Positions 8,377-17,984 are shown, counted from the stretch's first letter. The stretch: DNA of 64,000 nt from JAIYDJ01 sp031400505 (GCA_031400505.1 JANNPZ010000035.1:1-64000); one strand, 5' to 3'. Notes: generated by a model from the letters alone, not told the origin. A program made the numbers and translations.

Positions 8377-9285
8377 ATGACGCTTTCTGCTGGGCAATCC
8401 TTGCGTGTTGTGCCTTCAAGTGCACTGGTGCGTTTCCTGCACCGGCACGAAGGCTGGCGCGGCTATCTGTTGATGGCTCCGGCGCTGTTGCTGATGGCGG
8501 CTGCGATCATCTTCCCCATCGGGATGACCCTGGTGATGAGCACATGGTCGCTGTCGGGCTATGATACGGTGACAACGCCTGGTCTGAGCAACTACACAGC
8601 AATGGCAGATCATCCGATGTTCAGGGTGCTGATCTTGCGGTCATTGACCATCTCGCTGACTTGCACGGCTTTCACTGTTCTTCTGTGCTACCCCATGGCC
8701 TATTACGTCGCTTTCCATGGTGGTCGCTACAAGGCGCTTTGGATGATCGTGATGACCCTGCCCTTCTGGACCAGCTACCTTCTGCGCGTCTTTGCTTGGA
8801 AAGTGGTGCTGGGATACGAAGGTGTGCTGAACACGGCGTTGCTGGGTCTGGGTATTGTCCAGGAACCGGTCTCGGCGTTTCTTTACAGTCAGACGGCCGT
8901 GACAATCGTCCTTGCCCATTCCTGGGCGGCCTTTGCCCTTTTGCCGATGTATGTCAGCCTCGAAAAGATCGACCGCAGCTATCTGGAGGCTGCCGCCGAT
9001 CTTGGCGACAGCCCGGCACGAAGGTTCTGGCGCATCACTTTTCCATTGTCTCTGCCGGGCGTCGTTGCGGCCTTCATCATGATGTTCGTACCGACGGTGG
9101 GCGAGTACATCACGCCCGCCATGGTCGGCGGGCCGGACGGGATGATGATCGGCAACCTCATCCAGGCGATGTTCGGGCCGATGAACAACTGGCCCGCTGG
9201 TGCAGCGCTTGCAGTGGTTATGATGCTGACCATCGGGCTCGCCGGGCTGGTCTTCGTCGTCCTCGACCGGTTACTGCGGAGGTAG
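8377..9285 (+). CDS. ABC transporter permease, PotB-like
   Basis: This 302-residue inner-membrane protein has about six hydrophobic segments, beginning GYLLMAPALLLMAAAIIFPIG near residue 28 (21 residues, so only its ends are decisive). The cytoplasmic EAA loop reads EAAADLGDSPARRFWRITFP, which docks on the ATPase. It forms the translocation pore with the next gene, which starts 3 bp after its stop. The gene order binding protein, permease, permease, ATPase matches the spermidine/putrescine and betaine-type importers. Confidence 0.92.
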   Translation: MTLSAGQSLRVVPSSALVRFLHRHEGWRGYLLMAPALLLMAAAIIFPIGMTLVMSTWSLSGYDTVTTPGLSNYTAMADHPMFRVLILRSLTISLTCTAFTVLLCYPMAYYVAFHGGRYKALWMIVMTLPFWTSYLLRVFAWKVVLGYEGVLNTALLGLGIVQEPVSAFLYSQTAVTIVLAHSWAAFALLPMYVSLEKIDRSYLEAAADLGDSPARRFWRITFPLSLPGVVAAFIMMFVPTVGEYITPAMVGGPDGMMIGNLIQAMFGPMNNWPAGAALAVVMMLTIGLAGLVFVVLDRLLRR

Positions 9286-9288
9286 GGC

Positions 9289-10107
9289 ATGGCACGCTAC
9301 ACCGGATTCCATGCCCCGAACCACACGCTTGCGATTTATGCTGCGGTCTTTGCCTTCGTCCTCTACTTGCCCATCCTGTTCATCCCGATCTTCTCGTTCA
9401 ACTCGGGCGTCTATGTGAAGTTCCCGCTCGAGGGCTTTACTTTGCAGTGGTACGTCAACCTTCTCGGCCGCGAACCGCTGAAGGCGGCGTTCTGGAACAG
9501 CGTCAAGATCGCCGCCGCCGTCAGCGTGTTGTCCACCGTCATCGCAGTTCCGGCCGCACTGGCCATTGCGCGCTACCGGATGCCCGGCAAGGCGCCCGCC
9601 GTCAGCTTCATGATGCTGCCGCTGGTCCTGCCGGGACTGATCATGGGCGTGGCGCTGCTGGGCCTCTTGAACCGGATGGGGGTGACGCTGTCGTTGGTCA
9701 CCGTGACCATCGGGCATATGGTGATCTGCCTGCCCTATGCGATCTCGGTCCTGCTGCCGAGGTTCATCGGCTTCAACCGATCGCTGGAAGAAGCCTCGGC
9801 CGATCTGGGTGAGCCGCCCTTGCGCACCTTCTGGCGGGTGACGCTGCCCTGCAACTATCCCGGCATCCTGGCCTGCGTCTTGATGACCTTCACCATATCA
9901 TTCGATGAGTATTTCATGGCTTTCTTCCTAAGCGGTCCGAAATCGACCTTGCCCATGTACATCTGGGGTCAACTTCGCTTTCCGCAGGACTTTCCCTCTC
10001 TTCTGGCGCTCTCGACGCTGATCCTGCTGTTCAGTTTCGTGCTGATCTTCACCAGCTTGCGCCTAAGCAAGGTCGGCCAGACGGCCCAGACGGGGGCACT
10101 GAAATGA
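9289..10107 (+). CDS. ABC transporter permease, PotC-like
   Basis: This 272-residue membrane protein is the partner of the preceding permease. It has six predicted membrane segments and the EAA loop EEASADLGEPPLRTFWRVTL around residues 165-184. It overlaps the ATPase gene by 4 bp (ATGA), so the transporter subunits are translationally coupled. The hydrophobic C-terminus ending in LRLSKVGQ is typical of PotC. The substrate is inferred only from the downstream amine-oxidising enzymes. Confidence 0.92.
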   Translation: MARYTGFHAPNHTLAIYAAVFAFVLYLPILFIPIFSFNSGVYVKFPLEGFTLQWYVNLLGREPLKAAFWNSVKIAAAVSVLSTVIAVPAALAIARYRMPGKAPAVSFMMLPLVLPGLIMGVALLGLLNRMGVTLSLVTVTIGHMVICLPYAISVLLPRFIGFNRSLEEASADLGEPPLRTFWRVTLPCNYPGILACVLMTFTISFDEYFMAFFLSGPKSTLPMYIWGQLRFPQDFPSLLALSTLILLFSFVLIFTSLRLSKVGQTAQTGALK

Positions 10108-11186
10108 TCTCGGTCCGCAAAGTCAGCAAGTCCTTTGGCCGGGTGCAGGCCGTGCAGGATGTGTCGCTAGAGATCCGTGCGGGCGAGTTTTTCTCGCTTC
10201 TGGGCGCATCGGGATCGGGCAAGACCACGCTTTTGCGGATGATCGCGGGGTTCGAGGCTGTGACCGCAGGCCAGATCCTGATCGAGGGTCAAGAGATGCA
10301 GGACCTGCCGCCGCACCTGCGCCCGATCAACATGGTGTTCCAGAACTATGCGATTTTCCCCCACCTGAACGTGCATGACAACATCGCCTACGGGCTGCAG
10401 CGATTGCGTCTGCCCAAGGTCGATCAGGCCCGCATGGTGGACGAAATGCTCGAGATGATCGCGCTTTCGGGCTATGGCATGCGCAAGGCCAGCCAATTGT
10501 CAGGTGGGCAGATGCAGCGCGTGGCGCTGGCACGGGCACTGATCCTGAAGCCCAAGGTGCTGCTTCTGGACGAGCCTCTTGGCGCACTCGACAAGCAACT
10601 GCGCGAGCAGATGCAGCTGGAGCTACGGGGACTGCAAAAACAACTCGGGATCACCTTCATCCTGGTCACGCATGACCAGGAAGAGGCTCTGACCCTGTCG
10701 GACCGCGTGGCCGTGATGGCGAATGGCTGGGTGATTCAGGTCGATACGCCGGCGGGCCTTTACGACCATCCAAAGAATCGTCAGGTCGCGGGTTTTGTGG
10801 GCACGATGAATTTCTTCGACGCTGTCGTGTCCGTTCATGGCCAGGACCGCGTCGCCGATGTTGCGGGCCTTGGACGGCAGATGCTGAACGGGCAGGCCGG
10901 GCCACATGGCAATTGCGCCAAAGTGCTGGTGGCCATTCGACCGGAAAGCCTGGTGCTGAGTTCGACCGAGCCCGGGCCAGGCAAACCCTCTGTCCCGGGC
11001 AAGGTGGAAGCCCGCCAGTATCTGGGCGGCCGCCAGATCCTGCATGTGGCGGTCGAAGGCCGCGCAACGCCTGTGGCCGTTTCAACCTTTGCCCATCGCG
11101 GAGAGGACTCTTGGGCGGGCAGCGAGGGCCGGCCGGTCTGGTTGACATGGGGACCAGAGGCCATCAACGTCATCGACCCTGATTGA
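10104..11186 (+). CDS. ABC transporter ATP-binding protein, PotA-like
   Basis: This 360-residue ATPase has Walker A GASGSGKTT near residue 36, the signature LSGGQMQRVALARAL, Walker B VLLLDEPLGALD and the switch histidine in LVTHDQEEAL, followed by a C-terminal TOBE-type beta domain from about residue 250. It drives import through the two upstream permeases. A TetR-family gene follows 25 bp later, and the end of this gene contains part of a palindrome that may bind that regulator. Confidence 0.93.
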   Translation: MISVRKVSKSFGRVQAVQDVSLEIRAGEFFSLLGASGSGKTTLLRMIAGFEAVTAGQILIEGQEMQDLPPHLRPINMVFQNYAIFPHLNVHDNIAYGLQRLRLPKVDQARMVDEMLEMIALSGYGMRKASQLSGGQMQRVALARALILKPKVLLLDEPLGALDKQLREQMQLELRGLQKQLGITFILVTHDQEEALTLSDRVAVMANGWVIQVDTPAGLYDHPKNRQVAGFVGTMNFFDAVVSVHGQDRVADVAGLGRQMLNGQAGPHGNCAKVLVAIRPESLVLSSTEPGPGKPSVPGKVEARQYLGGRQILHVAVEGRATPVAVSTFAHRGEDSWAGSEGRPVWLTWGPEAINVIDPD

Positions 11187-11191
11187 TCAAT
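11180..11191. promoter_or_regulatory. Candidate TetR/BetI-type operator
   Basis: The perfect 10-bp palindrome ATTGATCAAT (11182-11191) sits just before the TetR-family gene, overlapping the ATPase stop. The 10-mer TGATTGATCA (11180-11189) recurs inverted as TGATCAATCA at 6853-6862, upstream of the transporter operon. Two sites at the two ends of the transporter genes would suit autoregulation plus control of uptake by the BetI-like protein. The site is short and unproven. Confidence 0.35.
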
Positions 11192-11211
11192 GTTCCACCG
11201 GCGGACCAGAC

Positions 11212-11910
11212 ATGACACAGAAAGACAAAATCCCAGTGCAGCCAAGAACCAGCAGAGACCGCGCCAAGGCCGAGCGGCGGCAGGCGTTGATCGAGGCAAC
11301 CATCACCTCGATTGCCGAATATGGGCTTTCGGGCACCACCATCGCACGCGTTACCGAAATTGCGGGCACGTCGATCGGGTTGGCAAGTTTCTACTTCGAA
11401 AGCAAGGAACGGCTGTTCGAGGCTGTGCTGCAACACCTTGCCGATCAAGAGCGCAACCTTTGGCAGGATCGCCTTGCCGATGCCAATCAGACCCCGGCCG
11501 AACGATTGGTTGCCCTGGTCGATGCGCGGTTCGACCCTCGCGTCTGCAACCCCAGGACGCTTTCGGTATGGTTCGGGTTCTGGGGCGATGCGGGCGCGCG
11601 CGCGATCTATCGCCGGATTGTCGAAGCGACGGATGACGCGCGGCTGGCCGCAACTGTCAGCCTGATCGAAAGCCTTGGACAGGGCGCAGGCGATGCGCTG
11701 CGCGATGCCGAGCAGACGGCGCTGGGGCTTGAAGCCTTCTATGACGGTCTATGGCTGAATCTGCTGCTTTATCCCGATGACTTCAGGCGCGTCGCGTGCC
11801 GCCAACGCGCGGTCGAGCATTTGGCCGCCCTTTTCCCAAATCATATCAATGCCCTGCAGACGGTCGCGGCGCGGACGACGACCGGCAGTGCGCCTGTGCA
11901 AAGGACCTGA
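11212..11910 (+). CDS. TetR-family repressor, BetI-like
   Basis: This 232-residue protein has an N-terminal TetR helix-turn-helix (ALIEATITSIAEYGLSGTT, then VTEIAGTSIGLASFYFESKE). Its C-terminal domain includes SVWFGFWGDAGARAIYRRI, like the choline-responsive repressor BetI. It is placed between the importer genes and the catabolic flavoprotein, 3 bp before the latter, so it most likely senses the imported compound or a breakdown product and controls this locus. The BetI resemblance supports a quaternary or methylated amine as inducer. Confidence 0.88.
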   Translation: MTQKDKIPVQPRTSRDRAKAERRQALIEATITSIAEYGLSGTTIARVTEIAGTSIGLASFYFESKERLFEAVLQHLADQERNLWQDRLADANQTPAERLVALVDARFDPRVCNPRTLSVWFGFWGDAGARAIYRRIVEATDDARLAATVSLIESLGQGAGDALRDAEQTALGLEAFYDGLWLNLLLYPDDFRRVACRQRAVEHLAALFPNHINALQTVAARTTTGSAPVQRT

Positions 11911-11913
11911 CCC

Positions 11914-14004
11914 ATGGCCCGCGATCCGCGCTATGATATCCTGTTCGAACCTGTTCGCATCGGCCCGGTGACGACGAAGAACCGCTTCTATCAGGTTCCG
12001 CATTGCACCGGGATGGGCTGGGTTCGTCCCCGCACCCTTGCCGAAATGCGGGGCGTCAAGGCCGAAGGCGGCTGGGGCGTTGTGAACACCGAATACTGCT
12101 CGATCCATCCGGCGTCAGATGATCAGCACTACATCTCGGCCACGCTTTGGGACGACACGGACGTGCGCAATCATCGGCTGATGACCGACAAGGTCCATGC
12201 CCATGGCGCGCTGGCGGGGGCAGAGCTGTGGTTTGGCGGATCGCGCACCGCGAATATCGCCACAAGGCTTGTGCCGATGGACGTCGGCAGCCGCCCCAAT
12301 GGCGTGGGCCATCCGTTCCAGTCGCGCGAGATGGACAAAGAAGATATTCGCAACCTGCGCCGCTGGCATCGGAATGCGGCGCTTCGTGCCAAGGCGGCGG
12401 AGTTCGATATCGTCTATGTCTACGCCACCCACGGCTATCTGCTGGCGCATTTCCTGGATCCGGAAACCAACACCAGATCCGACGAATACGGCGGGTCCCT
12501 TGAAAACCGCACCCGGCTGGTCCGCGAATTGATCATGGAAACCAAGGACGCCGTGGGCGACCGTTGCGCCGTGGCTGTCCGCTTTGCCGCTGATGCCGAG
12601 GCTGGCGAGGATGGCCAGCCGATCCTGGGCGAACGTCAGGACATGTTCGAAATGATGGCCGAGATGCCCGACCTTTGGGACATCAACATCGCGGATTATT
12701 CGCTGGAAATGGGCGCATCGCGTTTCGTCAGGGAAGGCGCGCTGGAACCCTACATGCAATGGATTCGCAAGGCGACGACAAAGCCGGTGGTCACGGTCGG
12801 TCGCTTTACCTCGCCCGATACGATGGCGCGCTGGGTCAAGTCCGGTCTGACCGATCTGATCGGGGCCGCGCGGCCTTCGATCGCCGACCCCTTTATCCCG
12901 AAGAAGATCGAAGAAGGCCGCATCGAGGATATCCGCGAATGCATCGGCTGCAACATCTGCTACTCGGGTGACAGCCTTTCGGTGCCGATCCGCTGTACGC
13001 AGAACCCAACGATGGGCGAAGAGTGGCGCTATGGCTGGCACCCCGACCGGATTGCGGCGCGGGGGTCTGACACGCAGGTGCTGATCGTGGGTGCCGGGCC
13101 TGCGGGTCTGGAGGCGGCCCGCGCCCTTGGCCAGCGAGGCTACAGCGTGGCCTTGGCCGAAGCGGACCGTGTTCTGGGTGGAAGGGTGGTCCGCGAGTCT
13201 GGCCTGCCGGGCATGCGCGAGTATATCCGGGTGCGCGACTGGCGCGAAGGCCAGATCGCCAAGATGCCCAATGTCGAGGTTTTCCGCGAAAGCCGCCTGA
13301 CGGTCGAGGACATCCGCGAATTTGGCGCGGATCACGTCGTGATCGCAACTGGCGCCCGCTGGCGTCGCGACCTCTTCACCGGAGCGCGGTTCGAACCCAT
13401 CGCCGAGGACGGAGTTCCCGTCCTGACCCCCGACGACATCATGGACGGTCGTCTTCCCGAAGGCCCGGTCGTCGTTTATGACGCCGATGGCTATTACATG
13501 GGCGGGGTGATCGCGGAAAAACTGCGCGCGGCCGGGTTGGACGTGACGCTTGTCACACCCGATGACAAGGTCTCACGCTGGGCCGAGAACACCGGCGAAG
13601 GCTGGCGGGTGCCCGGGCATCTTATGCGTCTTGGCATCACCCTGCTGACGGCGCATGCGCTGTCGTGGTTTGACGGCGAAACGGCCACCTTGGCTTGCGT
13701 CCATTCCGGACGTGAGCGTGCGTTGCAGGCAAGGGGGCTGGTCCTTGTCGGCCAGCGCGCGCCGGTCGATGATCTCTTCAGGGCGCTGCGCTATTTGCCC
13801 GATGGCAACCATACAAAACTGCCGTTTATATTGGCCCGCATCGGCGACTGCGAAGCCCCGGCGATCATCGCTGCGGCGACCTATGCCGGGCACCGCTATG
13901 CGCGCCAGTTGGACGCCGATGTCGATATCGATCTGCCCATGCCGCACGACAAGGTGGATGTGGGTCTGGTCGCTCCTGCGCTACTGGCAAGAGCCGCGGA
14001 ATGA
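11914..14004 (+). CDS. Fe-S flavoprotein of the trimethylamine/dimethylamine dehydrogenase family (N-demethylase)
   Basis: This 696-residue protein has an FMN-binding TIM barrel in residues 1-370, a 4Fe-4S motif CIGCNIC with a further Cys 12 residues on, near residue 345, and a C-terminal dinucleotide domain starting VLIVGAGPAGLEAARAL near 388. That is the layout of trimethylamine, dimethylamine and histamine dehydrogenases and of DgcA-type demethylases. It should remove an N-methyl group oxidatively, passing electrons to an ETF-like acceptor. The neighbouring betaine-type importer and DMGDH-like enzyme support a methylated-amine substrate. Confidence 0.88.
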   Translation: MARDPRYDILFEPVRIGPVTTKNRFYQVPHCTGMGWVRPRTLAEMRGVKAEGGWGVVNTEYCSIHPASDDQHYISATLWDDTDVRNHRLMTDKVHAHGALAGAELWFGGSRTANIATRLVPMDVGSRPNGVGHPFQSREMDKEDIRNLRRWHRNAALRAKAAEFDIVYVYATHGYLLAHFLDPETNTRSDEYGGSLENRTRLVRELIMETKDAVGDRCAVAVRFAADAEAGEDGQPILGERQDMFEMMAEMPDLWDINIADYSLEMGASRFVREGALEPYMQWIRKATTKPVVTVGRFTSPDTMARWVKSGLTDLIGAARPSIADPFIPKKIEEGRIEDIRECIGCNICYSGDSLSVPIRCTQNPTMGEEWRYGWHPDRIAARGSDTQVLIVGAGPAGLEAARALGQRGYSVALAEADRVLGGRVVRESGLPGMREYIRVRDWREGQIAKMPNVEVFRESRLTVEDIREFGADHVVIATGARWRRDLFTGARFEPIAEDGVPVLTPDDIMDGRLPEGPVVVYDADGYYMGGVIAEKLRAAGLDVTLVTPDDKVSRWAENTGEGWRVPGHLMRLGITLLTAHALSWFDGETATLACVHSGRERALQARGLVLVGQRAPVDDLFRALRYLPDGNHTKLPFILARIGDCEAPAIIAAATYAGHRYARQLDADVDIDLPMPHDKVDVGLVAPALLARAAE

Positions 14005-14195
14005 TTGCAGTGCCCCTATCTGCAATCTGGGTCAGGGCTGTCGTGTGTGTAGTGTTGGCAGCCCTGATCTTTCTATTCGGACGGTGGGTCGTCTTCCCAT
14101 CGCCCGCCACGTCCGATGCTGCGCTTTCCTGCAGCAGTTGCGATGCGCGCCACCAAAGGCTGCGCCAAGACCCCCCCATCCGAAGGAGCCCCTGA
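14001..14195 (+). CDS. Possible small membrane protein (64 aa)
   Basis: An open frame starts at the ATG that overlaps the stop of the preceding flavoprotein gene (ATGA) and ends 1 bp before the MOSC gene. It encodes one hydrophobic segment (residues 8-31, around VCVVLAALIFLFGRW) and a CSSC pair. The position fits a translationally coupled small membrane protein. The third-position base bias is weaker than in its neighbours and I know no family, so it may be spacer. Confidence 0.35.
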   Translation: MIAVPLSAIWVRAVVCVVLAALIFLFGRWVVFPSPATSDAALSCSSCDARHQRLRQDPPIRRSP

Positions 14196-14196
14196 T

Positions 14197-14760
14197 ATGA
14201 GCAAGGCCCCCCTGAACCCCGTTACATCCGCAGAACTCGCCGTCCTTTTGCCCCAGGTGCTTGCTGCACCCAAAGATCAGGGGCAGGTGCGCCTTTTGTG
14301 CAGCCGCCCGAAGCCCAACGCCCGCACCTTTCCGGAAGTCTTCGGGGTCACGCGCAGCCACGGCGTCGAGGGCGATTTCGAGATGTCGCGGCCCTGGCTG
14401 GTTCTGCCCGATGGCAGTCCTGATCCGCGCAACCAGGTGTCAATCCTGTCCTGGCGCGTCCTAGACATGGTCTGGCGCGAAAGAAACCCGCTGGCCTACC
14501 CGGGCGACAACATCGCCGTCGACATGAACCTGACCGAGGAAAACCTTCCCGTCGGCACGCTGCTGGCTGTCGGCACCGCTGTACTTCGCATCAGCGACGA
14601 GCCGAACGACGGCTGCGCGAAATGGAAGGTGCGGTGCGGTCGCGACGCCCAAGCTTGGGTCGGGGCGACGGATCACCTGCCGCTGCGACTGCGGGGGCTG
14701 TTTTGTTCGGTGGAACAGGACGGTGTCATCCGGCTTGGCGACATGATGCGCCGCCTCTGA
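14197..14760 (+). CDS. MOSC-domain protein
   Basis: This 187-residue protein starts at ATG 14197 behind CGAAGGAG. It has the MOSC-type stretch SRPKPNARTFPE, SHGVEGDFEMSRPW, and late DGCAKWKVRCGRDAQ, whose cysteine matches the conserved Cys of MOSC sulfur- or molybdenum-cofactor-binding domains. MOSC proteins handle sulfur for metal-sulfur centres or reduce N-oxygenated compounds. Between two demethylase-type enzymes it might act on an N-oxide or help a cofactor. The exact role is unknown. Confidence 0.75.
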   Translation: MSKAPLNPVTSAELAVLLPQVLAAPKDQGQVRLLCSRPKPNARTFPEVFGVTRSHGVEGDFEMSRPWLVLPDGSPDPRNQVSILSWRVLDMVWRERNPLAYPGDNIAVDMNLTEENLPVGTLLAVGTAVLRISDEPNDGCAKWKVRCGRDAQAWVGATDHLPLRLRGLFCSVEQDGVIRLGDMMRRL

Positions 14761-14784
14761 GCCGTCATCTAGGAAGGATTCCCC

Positions 14785-15498
14785 ATGTCCGCCACGCCCC
14801 CCCGCCGTCCCATCCGCATTGATCCCGGTGCAGTCCGGCTTGCGCCTCTGGACCTTGATCCAAAGGCATTCCAATCCTCGTTGCCGGTGCAAAACTACCA
14901 TCTGATCTTCGAGGACGCGGCGATTGGCATGGCCGTGGGCATTTGGGACACCACATCCATGCAAGAGGCTTTTGGCCCCTATCCGGGCGACGAGTTTATC
15001 TCGGTGCTGGATGGCAGCTTTTCTATTCTTGATGCGCAAGGCAGGGCGGTTACCGGCTTTGCCGGGCAAAGCGCCACGTTCCGCAACGGCATTCCGGTCA
15101 GCTGGAAGCAAGAGGGATACCTGCGCAAGATCTACCTGACCCTGATGGACCCCGCAGCCGGGACACCCGTGATTGCCTCGGCAGAGGGGGGTGTGATCGT
15201 GCTTGCCGGTCAACCCTCGGTCCCCGGGGCAGGCGGCAACAGCCGCGTTGTCTTTCGCAACGATGCCGGCACCATGTCGGTCGAACACCGCATTCACCAA
15301 GGCCAATCCCTGCCGGCCGCCTTCGCTGCGCGGCACGAGTTGTGTCGTGTCCTTTGCGGTGAGATGGTGCTGACGGACGACACCGGGGACCGCCACCAAA
15401 TTGGCACCGATGATCACGTCTTCATTCCGAAAGGTGCGGTGGTTGCGCGCAACATCGCCGACGGCACCGAAACCTATCAGGTCTTCGTCACGGCCTGA
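14785..15498 (+). CDS. Cupin-domain protein
   Basis: This 237-residue protein starts at ATG 14785 behind AGGAAGG. It shows two cupin-like halves: residues 60-110 around YPGDEFISVLDGSFSI, and residues 180-235 around CRVLCGEMVLTDDTGD and DDHVFIPKGAV. Such bicupins with a DUF861/EutQ-like half are common in amine and ureide catabolic loci as metal enzymes or binding proteins. The metal ligands in this copy are not obvious, so activity is uncertain. It lies in the middle of the methylamine operon. Confidence 0.75.
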   Translation: MSATPPRRPIRIDPGAVRLAPLDLDPKAFQSSLPVQNYHLIFEDAAIGMAVGIWDTTSMQEAFGPYPGDEFISVLDGSFSILDAQGRAVTGFAGQSATFRNGIPVSWKQEGYLRKIYLTLMDPAAGTPVIASAEGGVIVLAGQPSVPGAGGNSRVVFRNDAGTMSVEHRIHQGQSLPAAFAARHELCRVLCGEMVLTDDTGDRHQIGTDDHVFIPKGAVVARNIADGTETYQVFVTA

Positions 15499-15521
15499 TC
15501 CAACAGGAAACTCCGACTGCC

Positions 15522-17984
15522 ATGCTCCAGACCCTGCCCACCCATGCCCGGATCGTCATCATCGGTGGCGGCGCGATCGGCTCGTCGATCGCCTATCACC
15601 TTGGCCGCATGGGGGTCAGCGATGTCGTCTTGCTGGAACGCGACAAGCTGACCTCGGGCACGACCTGGCACGCGGCGGGGCTGATTGCCTCGGGTGGCAT
15701 GTCGAGCGAAACGCTGATCTGGATCGAGCAATACACCCGGCAGCTTTACCTTGACCTGCCAGCCGAAACGGGTTTGTCAACCGGCTTTCGCCAGTGCGGC
15801 CATATCCATCTGGCGTGTGACGCCGACCGCCGCGAGGTTCTGAAGCGGGATGCGAACTTTGTCCGAACCCAAGGGGTAGAGCGGTTCGAACTGTCGCCCG
15901 CCGAGATCAAGGCGAAGTTCCCACTGATCGAGACGGCGAGCATCCTGTCGGGCTTCTGGACGCCGACCGACGGGCGCGCCAATCCGGTTGACGCGACCAT
16001 GGCAATGGCGGCAGGGGCACGGGCAAGGGGCGTTCGCATCATTGAAGGCACGCCCGTTACCGATTTCGTTCTGAACGGGTCGCGCGTCGCCGGTGTCGTC
16101 ACGCCAAAGGGCAGGATCATGGCCGACAAGGTGGTCCTCGCCACCGGCATGTGGTCGCGGCAACTGGGCGCAAAGATCGGGGTCTCGGTGCCCTTGCAGG
16201 CGGCTGAGCATTATTACCTTCTGACCGAACCCCTGACAGGCACGCACCCCGACATGCCGGTGGTCGAGGATCCGACGACCTTTACCTACGTCCGCGAGGA
16301 AGGCGGCGGCTTGCTCTTTGGCCTGTTTGAGCCGGAAGGGGCTGCATGGAACCTGAACGGCATTCCCGACAACTCCAGCTTTGCCACCCTGCCGCCCGAT
16401 TGGGACAGGATGACGCCGTTCCTTGAAGCCGCCTTTGAACGCTATCCGGTGATGAAGACGGCGGGGATCAAAACCTTCTTCTGCGGCCCGGAAAGCTTTA
16501 CCCCCGACGGGTCCTATCTGATCGGCGAGGCACCCGAGGTTGACGGGCTCTATATGGCCACCGGCCTCAACTCGCTGGGGATCCTGTCGGCAGGCGGCGT
16601 CGGCCATATTCTGGCGGAACTGTTGACCACCGGGGCCTCGAGCCAGGATATCACCGGGCTTGATATCGCCCGAACCCGCCCCCATCAGGCGACCCGCCAT
16701 TTCCTGGGCGCGCGGATCCCCAAGTCGTTGGGCTATACCTTTACCTATGGCCCGCTGCCGCACTGGCACCACAAGACCGCACGCGGGATGCGACGGCTTG
16801 CGTTGCATGACCGGTATGCCGCGATGGGGGCCTATTTCAACGAGCTGTCCGGCTGGGAGATGCCCTATTGGTTCTCGCCCGACGCGCCACCACCACCGGT
16901 CGATCATGCGTCGCATGCCCGCCAACCCTGGCACGCGCTTTCAGCGCGCGAGCATCATGCAACCCGCACCGCCGTGGGGCTTTTCGACAAGAGTTTCATG
17001 GCCAAGGTGATGGTCCAGGGTCGCGATGCGCTGGCCGTGCTGAACCGGGTCAGCGCCAATCAGATCGATGTGCCGATCGGGATGAATGTTTATTCGCAAT
17101 GGCTCAACCATCAGGGCGGCATCATCAGCGACCTGACGATCACCCGAACGGGTGCGGCAGAGTTCCTGCTGATCACGGGCGATATCTTGCAATCCACGAC
17201 CACGGCCTGGCTGCGCCGCCAGACCCGCGATGACGAGCACTTTTCCGTGACCGACGTGACCAGCGCCTATACGATCCTGTCGCTGCAAGGCCCGCGCGCG
17301 CGTGACATCCTGGCCGGCATGACCGGCGCGGACCTCTCGACCAAGGCCCTGCCGTTCCGCGCGAGCCGGTTTCTTGATATCGGCCCGGTCCCGGTTCGCG
17401 TCGTGCGCGTCACTTACATGGGTGAGTTGGGCTATGAACTTTACATCCCCACCGAATACTCTCACGCCGCCTATGACGCGCTGCTCGATGGCATCCGCGC
17501 GGCAGGGGTGGAGCCTGTACATTGCGGCATGATGGCGCTGGAATCGCTGCGGCTGGAAAAGGGCTATCGCGATTTTGCGGTCGATATCGACAACACCGAC
17601 ACGCCCCTGCACGCGGGCCTTGGCTTTGTCGTCGATTTCACCAAACCCGATTTCATCGGCCGCGCGGCACTTCTGGCACAAAAAGCCGCAGGACCCCTGA
17701 CCCGCCGCATCGTGCAGTTTGTGCTGCAGGATGGCGGGCCCATGCTTTTTGGCAACGAACCCATCCTTTGTGACGGTCGCGATGTCGGCTATATCCGCGC
17801 GGGCGCCTATGGCCCGACGCTTGGTGCATCGGTCGGGCTTGGCGTGGTCAGCCACGCAGACGGAATCACGACCGAAATGCTGCGCCGCCACCGATGGGAG
17901 GTCGAGGTCTGCGACACCCGCATCGCGGCTACGGCTTCGCTGACGCCCCTTTACGACCCGAAGGGCGACCGTGTCCGGCAATAA
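15522..17984 (+). CDS. FAD oxidoreductase with GcvT domain (dimethylglycine/sarcosine dehydrogenase-like)
   Basis: This 820-residue protein has an N-terminal DAO-type FAD domain (RIVIIGGGAIGSSIAYHLG at residue 8, HAAGLIASGG near 47) and a C-terminal aminomethyltransferase (GcvT-like) half containing TYMGELGYELYIPTE. This is the domain order of dimethylglycine and sarcosine dehydrogenases, which demethylate the amine and hand the one-carbon unit to tetrahydrofolate. It would take the product of the upstream Fe-S demethylase. The stop overlaps the next gene by 14 bp. Confidence 0.9.
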   Translation: MLQTLPTHARIVIIGGGAIGSSIAYHLGRMGVSDVVLLERDKLTSGTTWHAAGLIASGGMSSETLIWIEQYTRQLYLDLPAETGLSTGFRQCGHIHLACDADRREVLKRDANFVRTQGVERFELSPAEIKAKFPLIETASILSGFWTPTDGRANPVDATMAMAAGARARGVRIIEGTPVTDFVLNGSRVAGVVTPKGRIMADKVVLATGMWSRQLGAKIGVSVPLQAAEHYYLLTEPLTGTHPDMPVVEDPTTFTYVREEGGGLLFGLFEPEGAAWNLNGIPDNSSFATLPPDWDRMTPFLEAAFERYPVMKTAGIKTFFCGPESFTPDGSYLIGEAPEVDGLYMATGLNSLGILSAGGVGHILAELLTTGASSQDITGLDIARTRPHQATRHFLGARIPKSLGYTFTYGPLPHWHHKTARGMRRLALHDRYAAMGAYFNELSGWEMPYWFSPDAPPPPVDHASHARQPWHALSAREHHATRTAVGLFDKSFMAKVMVQGRDALAVLNRVSANQIDVPIGMNVYSQWLNHQGGIISDLTITRTGAAEFLLITGDILQSTTTAWLRRQTRDDEHFSVTDVTSAYTILSLQGPRARDILAGMTGADLSTKALPFRASRFLDIGPVPVRVVRVTYMGELGYELYIPTEYSHAAYDALLDGIRAAGVEPVHCGMMALESLRLEKGYRDFAVDIDNTDTPLHAGLGFVVDFTKPDFIGRAALLAQKAAGPLTRRIVQFVLQDGGPMLFGNEPILCDGRDVGYIRAGAYGPTLGASVGLGVVSHADGITTEMLRRHRWEVEVCDTRIAATASLTPLYDPKGDRVRQ

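Noticed and set aside
12115..13335. 406-codon open frame on the - strand inside the Fe-S demethylase gene
   Set aside because: It is a high-GC shadow of a gene with clear family motifs on the + strand, and has no motifs of its own.
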